NCBI RefSeq assembly: GCF_000473225.1
Contig: NZ_KI421510.1
Location: 172,303-236,302, forward strand
Direction: 5' to 3'
DNA: 64,000 bases
Source of the DNA: Sedimentitalea nanhaiensis DSM 24252
GTDB taxonomy: Bacteria > Pseudomonadota > Alphaproteobacteria > Rhodobacterales > Rhodobacteraceae
Positions 43,478 to 52,179 of this stretch are shown here, piece after piece. The position numbers were made by a program, and so were the translations under genes. Below the pieces are notes generated by a model. The model made no database searches. It had not been told where the DNA came from and saw only the letters and a program-made list of their open reading frames with translations. Numbering within the stretch: the first letter of the stretch is position 1; each line of letters starts with the position of its first letter.

Positions 43478-44621
43478 GGTCGCACATATTCTCCTGGCGG
43501 CTCTCCTGTCGGCAGCCGCGCTCGCCCAGGGCGTTCCCACCAACGATTCCGGGCTGACGGCCCGCGATATCGTCGAGACGGGCGACCGGGACGCCGACCT
43601 CGCCGTCCAGCGTGAGAAACTCATCGTCGAAGAGTTGCTGACCGAGATCGAACGGGAACAGCTCGCCACGCTGCGCGCCATCCTCGACGCGCAGACGAGC
43701 TTCGGTGGCCAGGGGCTGCCGGGCATGGTCGCAGACCTCGAGGGTGGCGGCAGCGATCCGGACCGGTCCGCGGAGGCGGTCTATGGCTCCGGCGATGTCG
43801 ATCCCAATCCGGGCGGCGCGGGTATGTTCGGGGATGCGGCCGAAAACATCGAGCAGCTGATCATCCGGGTCGCCCAGGAGACCCACGGGCAACCCGGGGT
43901 CGGGCGGGCCGGTCTTTCCGTCGTGCAATGGCGCGCCCTCCTGCAGGCGCTCATCTGGCAGGAAAGCCGGTTCTCCATCGGCGCACGCTCGCCTGTGGGC
44001 GCCTTCGGCCTCACCCAGATCATGCCGGGCACCGCGAGCGATCTCGGTATCAACCCGGAATACTATGAAAGCCCCTACCTGCAGGTGACAGGCGGCGCGC
44101 GCTACCTCGCGGCGCAGCTCGCCACCTTTGACGGCAACATCGTCAACGCGCTCGCGGCCTATAACGCCGGTCCGGGCCGGGTGTTCGAATATGGCGGCGT
44201 ACCGCCCTTCAAGGAGACCCGGCACTACGTCAGGGTCATCCCCGAACGCTACAATCTCTACCTCGCGCGGATCGGTGGCATCGAGGCGCTCGGCACGATC
44301 GACCCTGCGCTTCTCGCCAATGCCCATCTCTCGCTCAGCGGATTCGGGGCCGCCTTTTACGGCAGCAATTCCCCCACCGCCATCCGGCAAGCCGCCTTGC
44401 GCGTCCAGGACATCGTCACCCGGATCGGCGGCACCGAGGACCTCCAGGAGAGCATGGCGCTCAATACCTATGCCCGCGCCGAACTAGTCCGGCTGATGGC
44501 CGCACGCATTCGCCTGAAAGCCGCACGGACCCGGCCGCTCAGTGCCGCGCAACTGGCCCAGGCCGCGGCCCGCATGGTCGAGAACGAATTCATGGAGTTC
44601 ACATTGGAGGATCTGGATTGA
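43467..44621 (+). CDS. Lytic transglycosylase with a VirB5-like C-terminal tail
   Basis: A 384-residue secreted protein with a signal peptide (cleavage near AALA). It has a helical region (about 30-100) and an SLT domain (about 150-280; WQESRFSIGARSPVG with catalytic Glu, [23 protein letters not shown]). A C-terminal helical tail (about 300-384) reads ALNTYARAELVRLMAARI and ends EFMEFTLEDLD. The same tail pattern closes the next, VirB5-like protein (DLNTRVTAELAIAL and RFMEFTLPEL). Start is TTG. It is the second transglycosylase of the operon, and the tail suggests it docks where VirB5 does. Confidence 0.82.
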   Translation: MRSRVAHILLAALLSAAALAQGVPTNDSGLTARDIVETGDRDADLAVQREKLIVEELLTEIEREQLATLRAILDAQTSFGGQGLPGMVADLEGGGSDPDRSAEAVYGSGDVDPNPGGAGMFGDAAENIEQLIIRVAQETHGQPGVGRAGLSVVQWRALLQALIWQESRFSIGARSPVGAFGLTQIMPGTASDLGINPEYYESPYLQVTGGARYLAAQLATFDGNIVNALAAYNAGPGRVFEYGGVPPFKETRHYVRVIPERYNLYLARIGGIEALGTIDPALLANAHLSLSGFGAAFYGSNSPTAIRQAALRVQDIVTRIGGTEDLQESMALNTYARAELVRLMAARIRLKAARTRPLSAAQLAQAAARMVENEFMEFTLEDLD

Positions 44622-45448
44622 TGCCCCGCAGAATGTTCATTTCAGCACCACTTCGCACGTTGACCCTGGCCAGCGTCTTGGCGCTTTGCTCGCCTTTCGT
44701 GACCAATCCCCCCGTCCTGGCCCAGGGCGTGCCGGTCGTGGACACCCAGAACATCGCCCAAAACATCCAGCAGCTCCGGCAGATGATCGAGGACGAGATC
44801 CTGCAAAACGAGCAACTCGTGCAGCTCCGCGAACAGCTTGCCACGCTTACGGAGCAGCTCGCCGAGCTACAACGAACGTATGAGGCGCTGACCCGTCTGG
44901 CAGAGCTGCCCGAGATCATCCGGACACAGATGGAGGACGAATTGAACGGTCTCCTGGACCAGGAGTTCGGCGATATCATCGCCACCATTGAGGCGATCAA
45001 GACGGGGGATTTCTCCGGGCTCACCGGATCCGGTGCCAGCGAGATCGAAACCCAGATGGACCGGGTGCTGGCCGATCTCGGCTTCGACGAGGACACGCTC
45101 TCGGAAATGGCGCGCAGCGGCAATCCCGGGGCCGAGCGCGTGGCGACACAGGCCACGACCGGCGCGCTGGTCTCGGCCGCCGCCCAGAACAGCTACGAGG
45201 ATGCCGGGCAATCGCTCGAACGTGTCGACCGGCTCGTCGGGCTTATCGATGACATGGATGAGCTCAAGGAGAGCGTCGATCTCAACACGCGGGTGACGGC
45301 AGAGCTCGCCATCGCGCTCGTCGCCATGTGGCAGCTCGAAGCGATCCAGACCGTAGGAGATGGCACCGGCGGCGTGATCGATGCCGCCACCATCGCCGAA
45401 GAACAACGCTTCATGGAGTTCACACTCCCGGAACTGAATGCGGATTGA
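44621..45448 (+). CDS. virB5: VirB5-like pilus-tip/minor subunit
   Basis: A 275-residue secreted protein with a signal peptide cleaved near VLAQ. A long coiled-coil-prone stretch (about residues 45-90, rich in Q, E and L) follows, then helices up to the closing RFMEFTLPEL. VirB5 proteins are mostly helical and sit at the pilus base or tip. The ATG at 44621 overlaps the preceding stop (TGATG). Assignment rests on position, export signal and helical layout. Confidence 0.7.
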   Translation: MPRRMFISAPLRTLTLASVLALCSPFVTNPPVLAQGVPVVDTQNIAQNIQQLRQMIEDEILQNEQLVQLREQLATLTEQLAELQRTYEALTRLAELPEIIRTQMEDELNGLLDQEFGDIIATIEAIKTGDFSGLTGSGASEIETQMDRVLADLGFDEDTLSEMARSGNPGAERVATQATTGALVSAAAQNSYEDAGQSLERVDRLVGLIDDMDELKESVDLNTRVTAELAIALVAMWQLEAIQTVGDGTGGVIDAATIAEEQRFMEFTLPELNAD

Positions 45449-45455
45449 GGACTGA

Positions 45456-46115
45456 TTGTTGGACGAAGAAACCGCCATCATCGAGGAGGAACTGGTCTAC
45501 GGCGCGCTGAGACGGGAACGGCTCTGGCAGCGCCTGGGACTTTTCGGCCTCGGCTTTGGCATCCTGGGCTGCCTCAGCGCGGCCGCCGTGTCCATCCTCG
45601 ATGTCGATCCGCCCCCTGTAGTGGTACCTTACGATCCCGCCACCGGCTTCGCCCTCCCCGAAGCCACCGTCGGGGCCACCACCGTCACCGAGAACCGCGC
45701 CATTATCGAGGCGGAGGTCTTCCGCTACGTGACCGACCGCGAGGTTTACAACCAGCTCGACAATGACGTGCGTATCCGCAGCGTGTTGCGCCGTTCGGAC
45801 CGTGCCGCAGGGGCCTCACTGCGCCAGATCTGGAATTCGGCCAATGCCGACTATCCCCCGACCGTCTATGGACCCAACGCCCGCCTCGACGTGGAGATTC
45901 TCAGCATCAACCTGATCGGCAACAACCGGGCCACGGTGCGGCTTCGCAAGCGCCTGACGTCGATTCAGGGGGTTCAGGCGGGCCTCTTCACCGCGACGCT
46001 CCTCTTCGAGTTCCGCCCGGAAGAGAGCCGCTCCATCGACCAGGTCTGGACTAACCCGTTTGGCTTCACGGTCGTCGAATACGCGATCCGTTCGGACAGA
46101 TTGGAGAACCAGTAA
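45456..46115 (+). CDS. virB8: VirB8-like inner-membrane assembly protein
   Basis: A 219-residue bitopic protein: a short cytoplasmic N-terminus, one transmembrane helix (about residues 28-48) and a periplasmic NTF2-like domain with YVTDREVYN and LDVEILSINLIGNNRATVRL strands. VirB8 links inner-membrane and outer-membrane complexes. It begins at TTG, tandem with another TTG. virB9 starts 0 bp after its stop. Confidence 0.85.
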   Translation: MLDEETAIIEEELVYGALRRERLWQRLGLFGLGFGILGCLSAAAVSILDVDPPPVVVPYDPATGFALPEATVGATTVTENRAIIEAEVFRYVTDREVYNQLDNDVRIRSVLRRSDRAAGASLRQIWNSANADYPPTVYGPNARLDVEILSINLIGNNRATVRLRKRLTSIQGVQAGLFTATLLFEFRPEESRSIDQVWTNPFGFTVVEYAIRSDRLENQ

Positions 46116-46907
46116 GTGCGTTTCACCAAAAAGAATTCAGAGAACGCCTTGCCAGCGTCCCACATACGTCAGAAGCGGCAGGGCAATAACAATGCGAAAC
46201 ACACCGCACACGCCCGGGCGTTCGTCGCGGCCTTTTTGATGGTCTCGCTGTTTACGCCCCACGCGTCAGCCGAGGCGATCCCGCGCGGGGGACCCAACGA
46301 CCACCGCGTGCGGGTCGCGTCCTACCAGGAAGGCCAGGTCTACAGGCTGAACGTTTCCCTGACCCATGTCACGACCATCGAGTTCGGGACAGGCGAGAGC
46401 ATCCGCTCAATCATCGCCGGCGACACGGAAGGATTTGAGATCGACGGCGTCCCAGGTGGTCGCGCCTTTGCGATCAAACCTGTCGCCCGCGGCGTCCATA
46501 CCAACGTGACCGTCTACACCAACAGACGGAGTTACTATTTCAACGTGAACGAGGTCTCGAGCCCAACCTTCTATGTCGTGCAATTCCGCTACCCGCAAGA
46601 CAATCGCCGCTCGGCCGACGCCATCGCACGCGCCGCGCCAAACACCAATTACGGGGCCAGCGCACGGACGGAGTTCACGCCGACCCGGGTCTGGGACGAC
46701 GGCACCTTCACCTATTTCGCCTTCCCACGGAACGCACCCGTCCCGGCGATCTTCCGTTACACGAACGGGCGCGAGCGCACGGTGAACACAGGCGCGGTCG
46801 AAGACGGTGTGATCCGTGTCTCGGGCGTGGGGCGCCAATGGGTGCTGCGTCTGGGCGAGGACGTGGTGTGTATCGAGGCGACGCCGCCCGCGGAGGCCGC
46901 CTCATGA
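46116..46907 (+). CDS. virB9: VirB9-like outer-membrane-complex protein
   Basis: A 263-residue protein with a long N-terminus, a signal segment (residues about 33-52, cleaved near ASAEA), and the N-terminal and C-terminal VirB9 beta domains (VYRLNVSLTHVTTIEFG; NTNYGASARTEFTPTRVWDDGTFTYFAFP). The latter is a strong family signature. Start is GTG. It forms the outer-membrane ring with VirB10 and the lipoprotein. It overlaps virB10 by ATGA. Confidence 0.9.
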   Translation: MRFTKKNSENALPASHIRQKRQGNNNAKHTAHARAFVAAFLMVSLFTPHASAEAIPRGGPNDHRVRVASYQEGQVYRLNVSLTHVTTIEFGTGESIRSIIAGDTEGFEIDGVPGGRAFAIKPVARGVHTNVTVYTNRRSYYFNVNEVSSPTFYVVQFRYPQDNRRSADAIARAAPNTNYGASARTEFTPTRVWDDGTFTYFAFPRNAPVPAIFRYTNGRERTVNTGAVEDGVIRVSGVGRQWVLRLGEDVVCIEATPPAEAAS

Positions 46908-48286
46908 GTGACAACAACCCGGATCTCGAACAGCGTCTTGCTGCGCTCGAACGGGGCAACCCGCGCCACGGACCCGCCCCGAAACACCGCTTACCGCTCC
47001 TCGCCCTCCTCCTCGCAGGGCTCATCCTGGCGGGCGGCTTGGTCCTCTTGCTGTTTTCGGGCCCGGGGGAAGAGGTCGCCCTGCCGACGGCCACCCCGGA
47101 CGAGTTCCAAACCGAGGGTGACGGGTTCGGAGAGATCGAACCCTTCGTGCCGCCGCCCGCCCCGGAACCCGAGATCGTTCTCGTCGAACCAGAACCCAAC
47201 GCCGAACTTCTGGCGCAGATCGCCGCACTCCAGGCCCAGATCGAGGAACTGCGCGACGCGCCGGACACCGACGCCGGGGCGGACAGCGCGGCAGCGGAGG
47301 CGATCGATGCCCTGACCGCACGGATCGCAGCCCTACAGGACGCCTCCGAGAATGCTCAGGAACAATTCCAGACCGAACTCGCCGCACGAGATCGGGAGCT
47401 GCAACAGCTGCGTATGGACCTGGACCTCGCGCGGCTGGAGGCCAACAAGCCGGCACCCGCCCCGCTCGGACCCACCGACGAAGAGTTGCGCGCCCGCGAA
47501 GATGAGCGGATGCGACGTGAGGAAGAGGCGCGGCGGCTGGCCGAGCTGCAACGCCGGGCCGAGGAGGAGCGTGCCTTCCAGGAACGGCGGATTTCCTCCC
47601 CCGTTATCGCCTTCGGCGGAACGGGCGGCGCCAATGCGGGCGAGACAGAACTCACCGAACGCACCTTCGGCGAGGTGACAGACTTCGTGCTGAACGGCGC
47701 GTTGCCGAGCGCCATCACACAAGCCGAAGTCATCGCAAATCCCTCGAACACGGTCATTCAGGGCACGATGATCCAGGCCGTGATGGAGACCGCACTCGAC
47801 AGCTCGCTCCCCGGACAGACCCGTGCCATCATCTCCGAAGACGTCTTCAGCTATGACGGCTCACGGCTCCTGATCCCGCGCGGCTCGCGCCTTATTGGAC
47901 GCTACCGCTCCGGCATCGAGATAGCCCAGAAGCGCGTCACCATCGCCTGGGACCGGATCATTCTACCAAACAACCAGACCGTCCAGATCAGCTCCTTCGG
48001 GGGAGACGCGTTGGGCCGTTCGGGTGTCACCGGTTTTGTTGATACCCGCTTTGACGAGCGGTTCGGCTCCGCCGCGCTGATTTCCATCATTTCGGCCGCC
48101 CCGAGTGTGGCCGCCGCCCAGGTCGAGGATGAGACCACCGCAGACGTACTTGAAGATGTGGGCGATGACCTGGCGGACGCCACCGATTCCGTGATCGGCG
48201 AATATCTCGCCATCGGGCCCGTCATCTACGTCGACCAAGGCGCACGCGTCACCGTCATGGTCGACCGGGATCTGGAGATTTTCTGA
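46904..48286 (+). CDS. virB10: VirB10/TrbI-like channel protein
   Basis: A 460-residue protein with a short cytoplasmic part, one transmembrane helix (about 30-52), a Pro/Glu-rich periplasmic stretch, a predicted coiled coil (about 100-230, many Q/E/R heptads), and the C-terminal beta-barrel domain (GTMIQAVMETALDSSLPGQ, LLIPRGSRLIGRYRSG). It spans both membranes and gates the channel. The ATG at 46904 overlaps the virB9 stop. Confidence 0.92.
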   Translation: MSDNNPDLEQRLAALERGNPRHGPAPKHRLPLLALLLAGLILAGGLVLLLFSGPGEEVALPTATPDEFQTEGDGFGEIEPFVPPPAPEPEIVLVEPEPNAELLAQIAALQAQIEELRDAPDTDAGADSAAAEAIDALTARIAALQDASENAQEQFQTELAARDRELQQLRMDLDLARLEANKPAPAPLGPTDEELRAREDERMRREEEARRLAELQRRAEEERAFQERRISSPVIAFGGTGGANAGETELTERTFGEVTDFVLNGALPSAITQAEVIANPSNTVIQGTMIQAVMETALDSSLPGQTRAIISEDVFSYDGSRLLIPRGSRLIGRYRSGIEIAQKRVTIAWDRIILPNNQTVQISSFGGDALGRSGVTGFVDTRFDERFGSAALISIISAAPSVAAAQVEDETTADVLEDVGDDLADATDSVIGEYLAIGPVIYVDQGARVTVMVDRDLEIF

Positions 48287-48287
48287 G

Positions 48288-49277
48288 ATGACGCTCTCCT
48301 ATCTGCAGACCTCACTCGACAAGCTCGCGGACGCCGGTCGCGACGACGTCATCGAGATATGCATCAACCCCGACGGCTCTTGCTGGGGTGAGTTCCAAGG
48401 GGATCACTTCATGCGCGCGCTGGACCAGCGCCTGAGCGTCACCGAGCTGCGCGATCTCGGCAACCAGATCGCGTCGTCGGCCAATACGACGATGAGCAAG
48501 GACAAGCCCATCGTCTCGGTCTCTATCACCTATCGGGGCCGACCGATCCGTGCCCAGGTCGTGACCCCGCCCGCCGTCCTCGCGGGCATGTCGATCTCGC
48601 TGCGATTCTTCTCCAACCTGCCGCTCGACCGGATCGAACTCAGCTTCCTCTACGGCGAAGAACGCAAGCTCGAGGAACTGCGCCAGGAGAAGAACCGCGC
48701 GCTGCGCGAGGTCGTCGCCTCCGGTGACATCTACGCGGCCATCCGCTTCTGCGTCGAAAACAAGCTCAACATGATCGTCTCCGGCGGCACCTCGACCGGC
48801 AAGACCGTCGCGGCGCGCAAGATCCTCTCCTACGTTCCCGACGAGGAACGTATCGTCACCATCGAAGAGGCGGCGGAACTGCTGCCCGCCCAGCCCAATG
48901 CCGTAACGCTCATCGCCAACCGCGACGCGGAGTTCCAGTCCGCCGACGTGCTCCTGACCGCGACGCTGCGCATGCGGCCCGACCGCATCATCCTCGGCGA
49001 GGTGCGCGGCAAAGAGGCCATGACCTTCCTCGAGGCGATCAACACCGGCCATGGCGGCTCGATGACAACACTCCACGCCGAGACCCCACAACTCGCCGTC
49101 CAGCGGCTGGCCATCGCAGCGCTCAAGACCGAGATCCCAATGACCTACCAGGACATGATCCAATACATCGAGAGCTCGATCGACGTGATTATCCAGGCCG
49201 GCCGCGAGGACGGCGAACGCGGCATCACCGAATTCTATCTCCCTGGAACCGAATTGCAGGAAAGGCACAATGCATGA
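48288..49277 (+). CDS. virB11: VirB11 hexameric traffic ATPase
   Basis: A 329-residue secretion ATPase with Walker A SGGTSTGKT (about residues 163-171), an Asp box (EERIVTIEEAAEL), and the Walker B/His-box stretch PDRIILGEVRGKEAMTF then TGHGGSMTTLHAE. It switches between pilus assembly and DNA transfer. It starts 1 bp after the virB10 stop and overlaps the next gene by ATGA. Confidence 0.92.
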   Translation: MTLSYLQTSLDKLADAGRDDVIEICINPDGSCWGEFQGDHFMRALDQRLSVTELRDLGNQIASSANTTMSKDKPIVSVSITYRGRPIRAQVVTPPAVLAGMSISLRFFSNLPLDRIELSFLYGEERKLEELRQEKNRALREVVASGDIYAAIRFCVENKLNMIVSGGTSTGKTVAARKILSYVPDEERIVTIEEAAELLPAQPNAVTLIANRDAEFQSADVLLTATLRMRPDRIILGEVRGKEAMTFLEAINTGHGGSMTTLHAETPQLAVQRLAIAALKTEIPMTYQDMIQYIESSIDVIIQAGREDGERGITEFYLPGTELQERHNA

Positions 49278-49465
49278 AGCAGTTTGAGTACGACATCCTG
49301 TTCTGCAAGGTGAAGAAGCAGAAGGACTATGAAGAGATGCGGCGCGCCCTGAACGAACGGGGCGCCGAAGGCTGGGAGGTGATCTCGGCCGAGGCGGGCG
49401 ATTACGGCTATACCGCGTTCCTCAAGCGTGAGGTCGCGGACCGGCTGACGGAGACTGCGACATGA
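49274..49465 (+). CDS. DUF4177-like small protein
   Basis: A 63-residue cytosolic protein of the pattern FEYDILFCKVKKQ ... LNERGAEGWEVISAE ... YTAFLKRE, as in DUF4177 proteins, a compact beta-alpha-beta fold of unknown function. It overlaps virB11 and the following gene by ATGA on both sides, so it is an integral part of the transfer operon here. Confidence 0.7.
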   Translation: MKQFEYDILFCKVKKQKDYEEMRRALNERGAEGWEVISAEAGDYGYTAFLKREVADRLTETAT

Positions 49466-49866
49466 CACGCGTCACCATTCTCGTCTGCTCATTCCTTCTT
49501 TTTTCGGGCAGTATCGCATCGGCCGAGCGCGACCTAGTCCCGACGCTCGACAATCAACCCGATGTCTGCCCCGATCAGCCGCCCGAGCCGGAGTGGATGC
49601 GAAACACAGAGGCGCGCGACGCCTACAAGCGGCTCCTGGTCCAGCAAATCTACCGGTTTCAGAGCATGGAACGCATCGTCGACGCGCAGAGCTGCACCTG
49701 CGCCACCCGGTATCCGCCTTGGGAGGCAACTGAGGCGGTCTATTTTGATCTCTATTCCTCAACTGACTATTGGAGCGTGGTCGAGGCGACGTCAGACTAT
49801 CGCCGACGGGCGAACGATCTCCGAAAGCAGGCCATGCCGATCTGCGACGCGGCCGGCAACTGGTAG
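49462..49866 (+). CDS. Secreted hypothetical protein within the VirB operon
   Basis: A 134-residue protein with a clear signal peptide (LVCSFLLFSGSIASA) and a mature part with four cysteines (DVCPDQ, SCTCA, MPICD) and many aromatic residues. It has the same style as 38876-39196. It is coupled to the DUF4177 gene by ATGA and followed by virB6 after 6 bp. A periplasmic accessory or entry-exclusion role is possible, but no family is recognised. Confidence 0.6.
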   Translation: MTRVTILVCSFLLFSGSIASAERDLVPTLDNQPDVCPDQPPEPEWMRNTEARDAYKRLLVQQIYRFQSMERIVDAQSCTCATRYPPWEATEAVYFDLYSSTDYWSVVEATSDYRRRANDLRKQAMPICDAAGNW

Positions 49867-49872
49867 CGGGTC

Positions 49873-50952
49873 ATGAGCGTCGTCGCGTATTTCGTGGAAA
49901 CGGCCGAAGGCTATCTGGACTCAGCGGCGGAAACCCAGTTCGGGGCCGTGGCCGCCACGGTCGGAACGATGCTGGTCCTCGGGACGACGCTCGTGGTCAT
50001 CCTCGTCTGTCTCAACATGATCTACCAATACCGTTCCATGGACGGCCGGACCGCCTTCTGGCTCGCCGTGAAGATCGGCCTGATTGGCATATTCGCGACC
50101 AACTGGGTCCAGTTCAACGCACTCGCATCCGCGATCCTGAACGGGATAGACAGCATCGCCGGATCGCTGGTCGCGTCGGTCGGCGGCGGGATGCCAGGTC
50201 CGTCTGGAACCTTCGCCGAGGAGTTCGATCAGCTCATCGCGGCGCTTGGGGATTACCTGAACGCAGCAGGCTCCGAGTTGAACTGGATGGCCGGCGCGCT
50301 TCTCGACACGCTCGGCGTTCTCCTGCTCTCGATCCTCGGAGGGCTGGCGGCCTTCATTGTCGTCGCCTCCAGGCTCATGATCACGCTGTTGATCGGGATC
50401 GCGCCGGTGATGATCTTCCTGACCCTCTTCGAGGTGACCAAGGACTATTTCGCGCGATGGCTCTCGGCGCTGATTTCCTTCGCGATCTACCCCATCGTCA
50501 TCGCCGGCGTTTTCGCGACCATCACCGGGGTCTCGCGCGCATTGCTCGCCGAACTTGGTGATCCGGAGGGGGCTTCGAACATCGGCGCCCTCCTGCCCTT
50601 CTTCATGATGGTCCTCATGGCCAAGGGGTTCATCATCGCCACGCCCTTCATCGTCCGGTCGGTCTCCGGAAACATCATGATGCCGGCGCTTTCGGCGGGC
50701 TTTGGCGGAAGCTACGCCTTCGCCCGAGGCTTGGCAGGAAGTCAGCAAGTCTATAACCGATACGCCATCGGAGGCGCGACAGGCGCCGAATATGCCGCGC
50801 TTCGGGCCAGGCAGTTTCTCGGCGTACAGGCGCTCCCGACCCGCCCTAATGCCGCGGGTGGTGCGCCGGCTGCACCTTCAGGCGACTCATCTAGCACCGG
50901 TGCCCGCATGCTTGCGCAACTGGCACGGCTGAACAGGCTGGGCCGACGGTAG
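49873..50952 (+). CDS. virB6: VirB6/TrbL-like polytopic membrane protein
   Basis: A 359-residue inner-membrane protein with about six hydrophobic segments (about residues 30-55, 65-85, 150-180, 185-210, 225-245 and 255-275) and the conserved loop GIAPVMIFLTLFEVTKDYF followed by W. It is essential for channel assembly. Its C-terminal 80 residues are hydrophilic, Ala/Pro-rich and probably cytoplasmic. It is the last gene of the plus-strand VirB operon. Confidence 0.88.
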   Translation: MSVVAYFVETAEGYLDSAAETQFGAVAATVGTMLVLGTTLVVILVCLNMIYQYRSMDGRTAFWLAVKIGLIGIFATNWVQFNALASAILNGIDSIAGSLVASVGGGMPGPSGTFAEEFDQLIAALGDYLNAAGSELNWMAGALLDTLGVLLLSILGGLAAFIVVASRLMITLLIGIAPVMIFLTLFEVTKDYFARWLSALISFAIYPIVIAGVFATITGVSRALLAELGDPEGASNIGALLPFFMMVLMAKGFIIATPFIVRSVSGNIMMPALSAGFGGSYAFARGLAGSQQVYNRYAIGGATGAEYAALRARQFLGVQALPTRPNAAGGAPAAPSGDSSSTGARMLAQLARLNRLGRR

Positions 50953-51246
50953 AGTTGACCGGAGGTGGCACGACTAGCCGGAACAGGCTGTTCGCAGGTC
51001 AAACCTTTGCTGCCTGCTGGGATCATGACAGACAGCATGAATGGTTTTGCGTTGGTGGCATCGTGCCGCGTCTGGGGACGGCACACTGCTACAGGATCAG
51101 ACGCAACGGCATCCGCGCCGGTGTTTCTGTCTGGGACGTCCGTCCTGTATCCCGTTCTCACATCAAAGCATTTGACGGCAAGCTTCCTATGGGAAATTGC
51201 CGGTAGCGGACAGTAAATTGCAGCGACGTTTTGCTGAGCTATTAAC
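50953..51246. other. Gap after virB6 without a recognisable gene
   Basis: About 290 bp with two overlapping frames of 83 codons that lack ribosome sites and family features. Composition is less GC-rich than the operon. The right end merges into the promoter region of the HicA-like gene. Confidence 0.45.
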
Positions 51247-51281
51247 TTGTCACTTGACAATTTAAGAAAGTGGGGTATCTA
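51247..51281 (+). promoter_or_regulatory. Promoter and palindrome before the HicA-like/HTH pair
   Basis: TTGACA at 51254-51259 and TATCTA at 51276-51281 are separated by 16 bp, a plausible sigma-70-type promoter. A perfect palindrome TTGTCA-CT-TGACAA (51247-51260) overlaps the -35 box, as expected for an autoregulating antitoxin. Transcription would start at or next to the GTG start codon, implying a leaderless or very short-leader message. Confidence 0.5.
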
Positions 51282-51283
51282 GG

Positions 51284-51553
51284 GTGCCAAGGAAGAAGCA
51301 CACGTCAAAGGAAATCGAGGCCGTCATCCAGGAGCTCGAAGAGCTGGGATGGGACCTTATTGAGGGCAAGGGGCACGCGTGGGGGATCCTCCGATGCCCG
51401 GCCAACGATAAGGATTGCCGCTGTGGCGAGTTTTGTCAGATGTCTGTCTGGTCGACCCCGAAGAATCCACAGCAGTTCGCGAAAAAGATCCGACAGAAGG
51501 CCCTGGCCTGCGTGAAGCTTCAGAAGAACGACGAAGGTAATGCCAATGGCTGA
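51284..51553 (+). CDS. HicA-like small protein, candidate toxin
   Basis: An 89-residue protein. The start (RKKHTSKEIEAVIQELEELG) is a helix, followed by GKGHAWGILRCP with a conserved-looking His at residue 31. Then comes a Cys cluster (C38, C45, C47, C51), a strand with SVWSTPKNP and a final helix. The alpha-beta-beta-beta-alpha order and the His-containing strand resemble HicA/YcfA-type RNA-binding toxins, but the Cys cluster is not a HicA feature. The gene overlaps its HTH partner by 8 bp. The role as a toxin is inferred from pairing and fold. Confidence 0.55.
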   Translation: MPRKKHTSKEIEAVIQELEELGWDLIEGKGHAWGILRCPANDKDCRCGEFCQMSVWSTPKNPQQFAKKIRQKALACVKLQKNDEGNANG

Positions 51554-52109
51554 AGAATTCGAATTCGAACTGGTCTTTGCACTCCCCGACGGAGAGCACG
51601 ATGCGTTTTCGCTCTCTGACGCGATCTTCGAGGCGGGTTTTGAAGATGCGCTCGTGGGCACCGGTCACGCCGGTCTTCTGGGTGTAGAACTGGAACTTGA
51701 AGGGGATGAGGCCGAGAGCGCGATCCTTGAAGCGGCGCGGGCTCTGATCAAGGCGCTGCCGCAAGGCACAGTCCTGCGCGAGGTCCGTCCCGACCTGGTG
51801 TCTCTCGCGGATGTCGCCGAGAAGCTCGAGATAAAGCGACAGGCGCTCCAGCAGCGCAAGATGCCCCTCCCCGTTGCGGGTGGCCTCTACCGCATCGATG
51901 AAATGATCGAGGTTCTGATGGAGGCCGCAAACCCGGCAAAGGGGCAGCGTCGTCCGCGCTTTAACCTGGCTTCCGCCGCGAAGTGGTTTCGTGCGGGCCC
52001 CGCGGCCCGCAGGGTGAACGCCCAGTTGACGATGCGTGAGATCGACCCTGCGACGATTGAGCGAGCCCCTCGACCAGAGCGCGACGACCCTGGCTTTCTT
52101 CACCCGTGA
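51546..52109 (+). CDS. HTH partner protein of the HicA-like gene, candidate antitoxin
   Basis: A 187-residue protein with an acidic alpha/beta N-terminal half (FEFELVFALPDG, DALVGTGHAGLLGVELELEG) and a central helix-turn-helix-like segment (VSLADVAEKLEIKRQALQQR, about residues 103-122). A segment resembling a wing or strand follows (PVAGGLYRIDEMIEVLM). The layout of a ligand-like N-domain plus HTH recalls HicB-type antitoxins. The ATG at 51546 has AAGGT 8 bp ahead; the ATG at 51540 is an alternative. The gene ends 70 bp before the convergent VirD4 gene. Confidence 0.55.
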   Translation: MAEEFEFELVFALPDGEHDAFSLSDAIFEAGFEDALVGTGHAGLLGVELELEGDEAESAILEAARALIKALPQGTVLREVRPDLVSLADVAEKLEIKRQALQQRKMPLPVAGGLYRIDEMIEVLMEAANPAKGQRRPRFNLASAAKWFRAGPAARRVNAQLTMREIDPATIERAPRPERDDPGFLHP

Positions 52110-52179
52110 CAATGGTCGGCTCAAGGCCGTGGCCACAAGACACCATCGCGACATTCTTTCGTGTCGCCCGCATGGCGGC

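Noticed and set aside
50955..51216. Two overlapping 83-codon frames after virB6
   Set aside because: They lack ribosome sites and recognisable features, and overlap each other almost fully in different frames.
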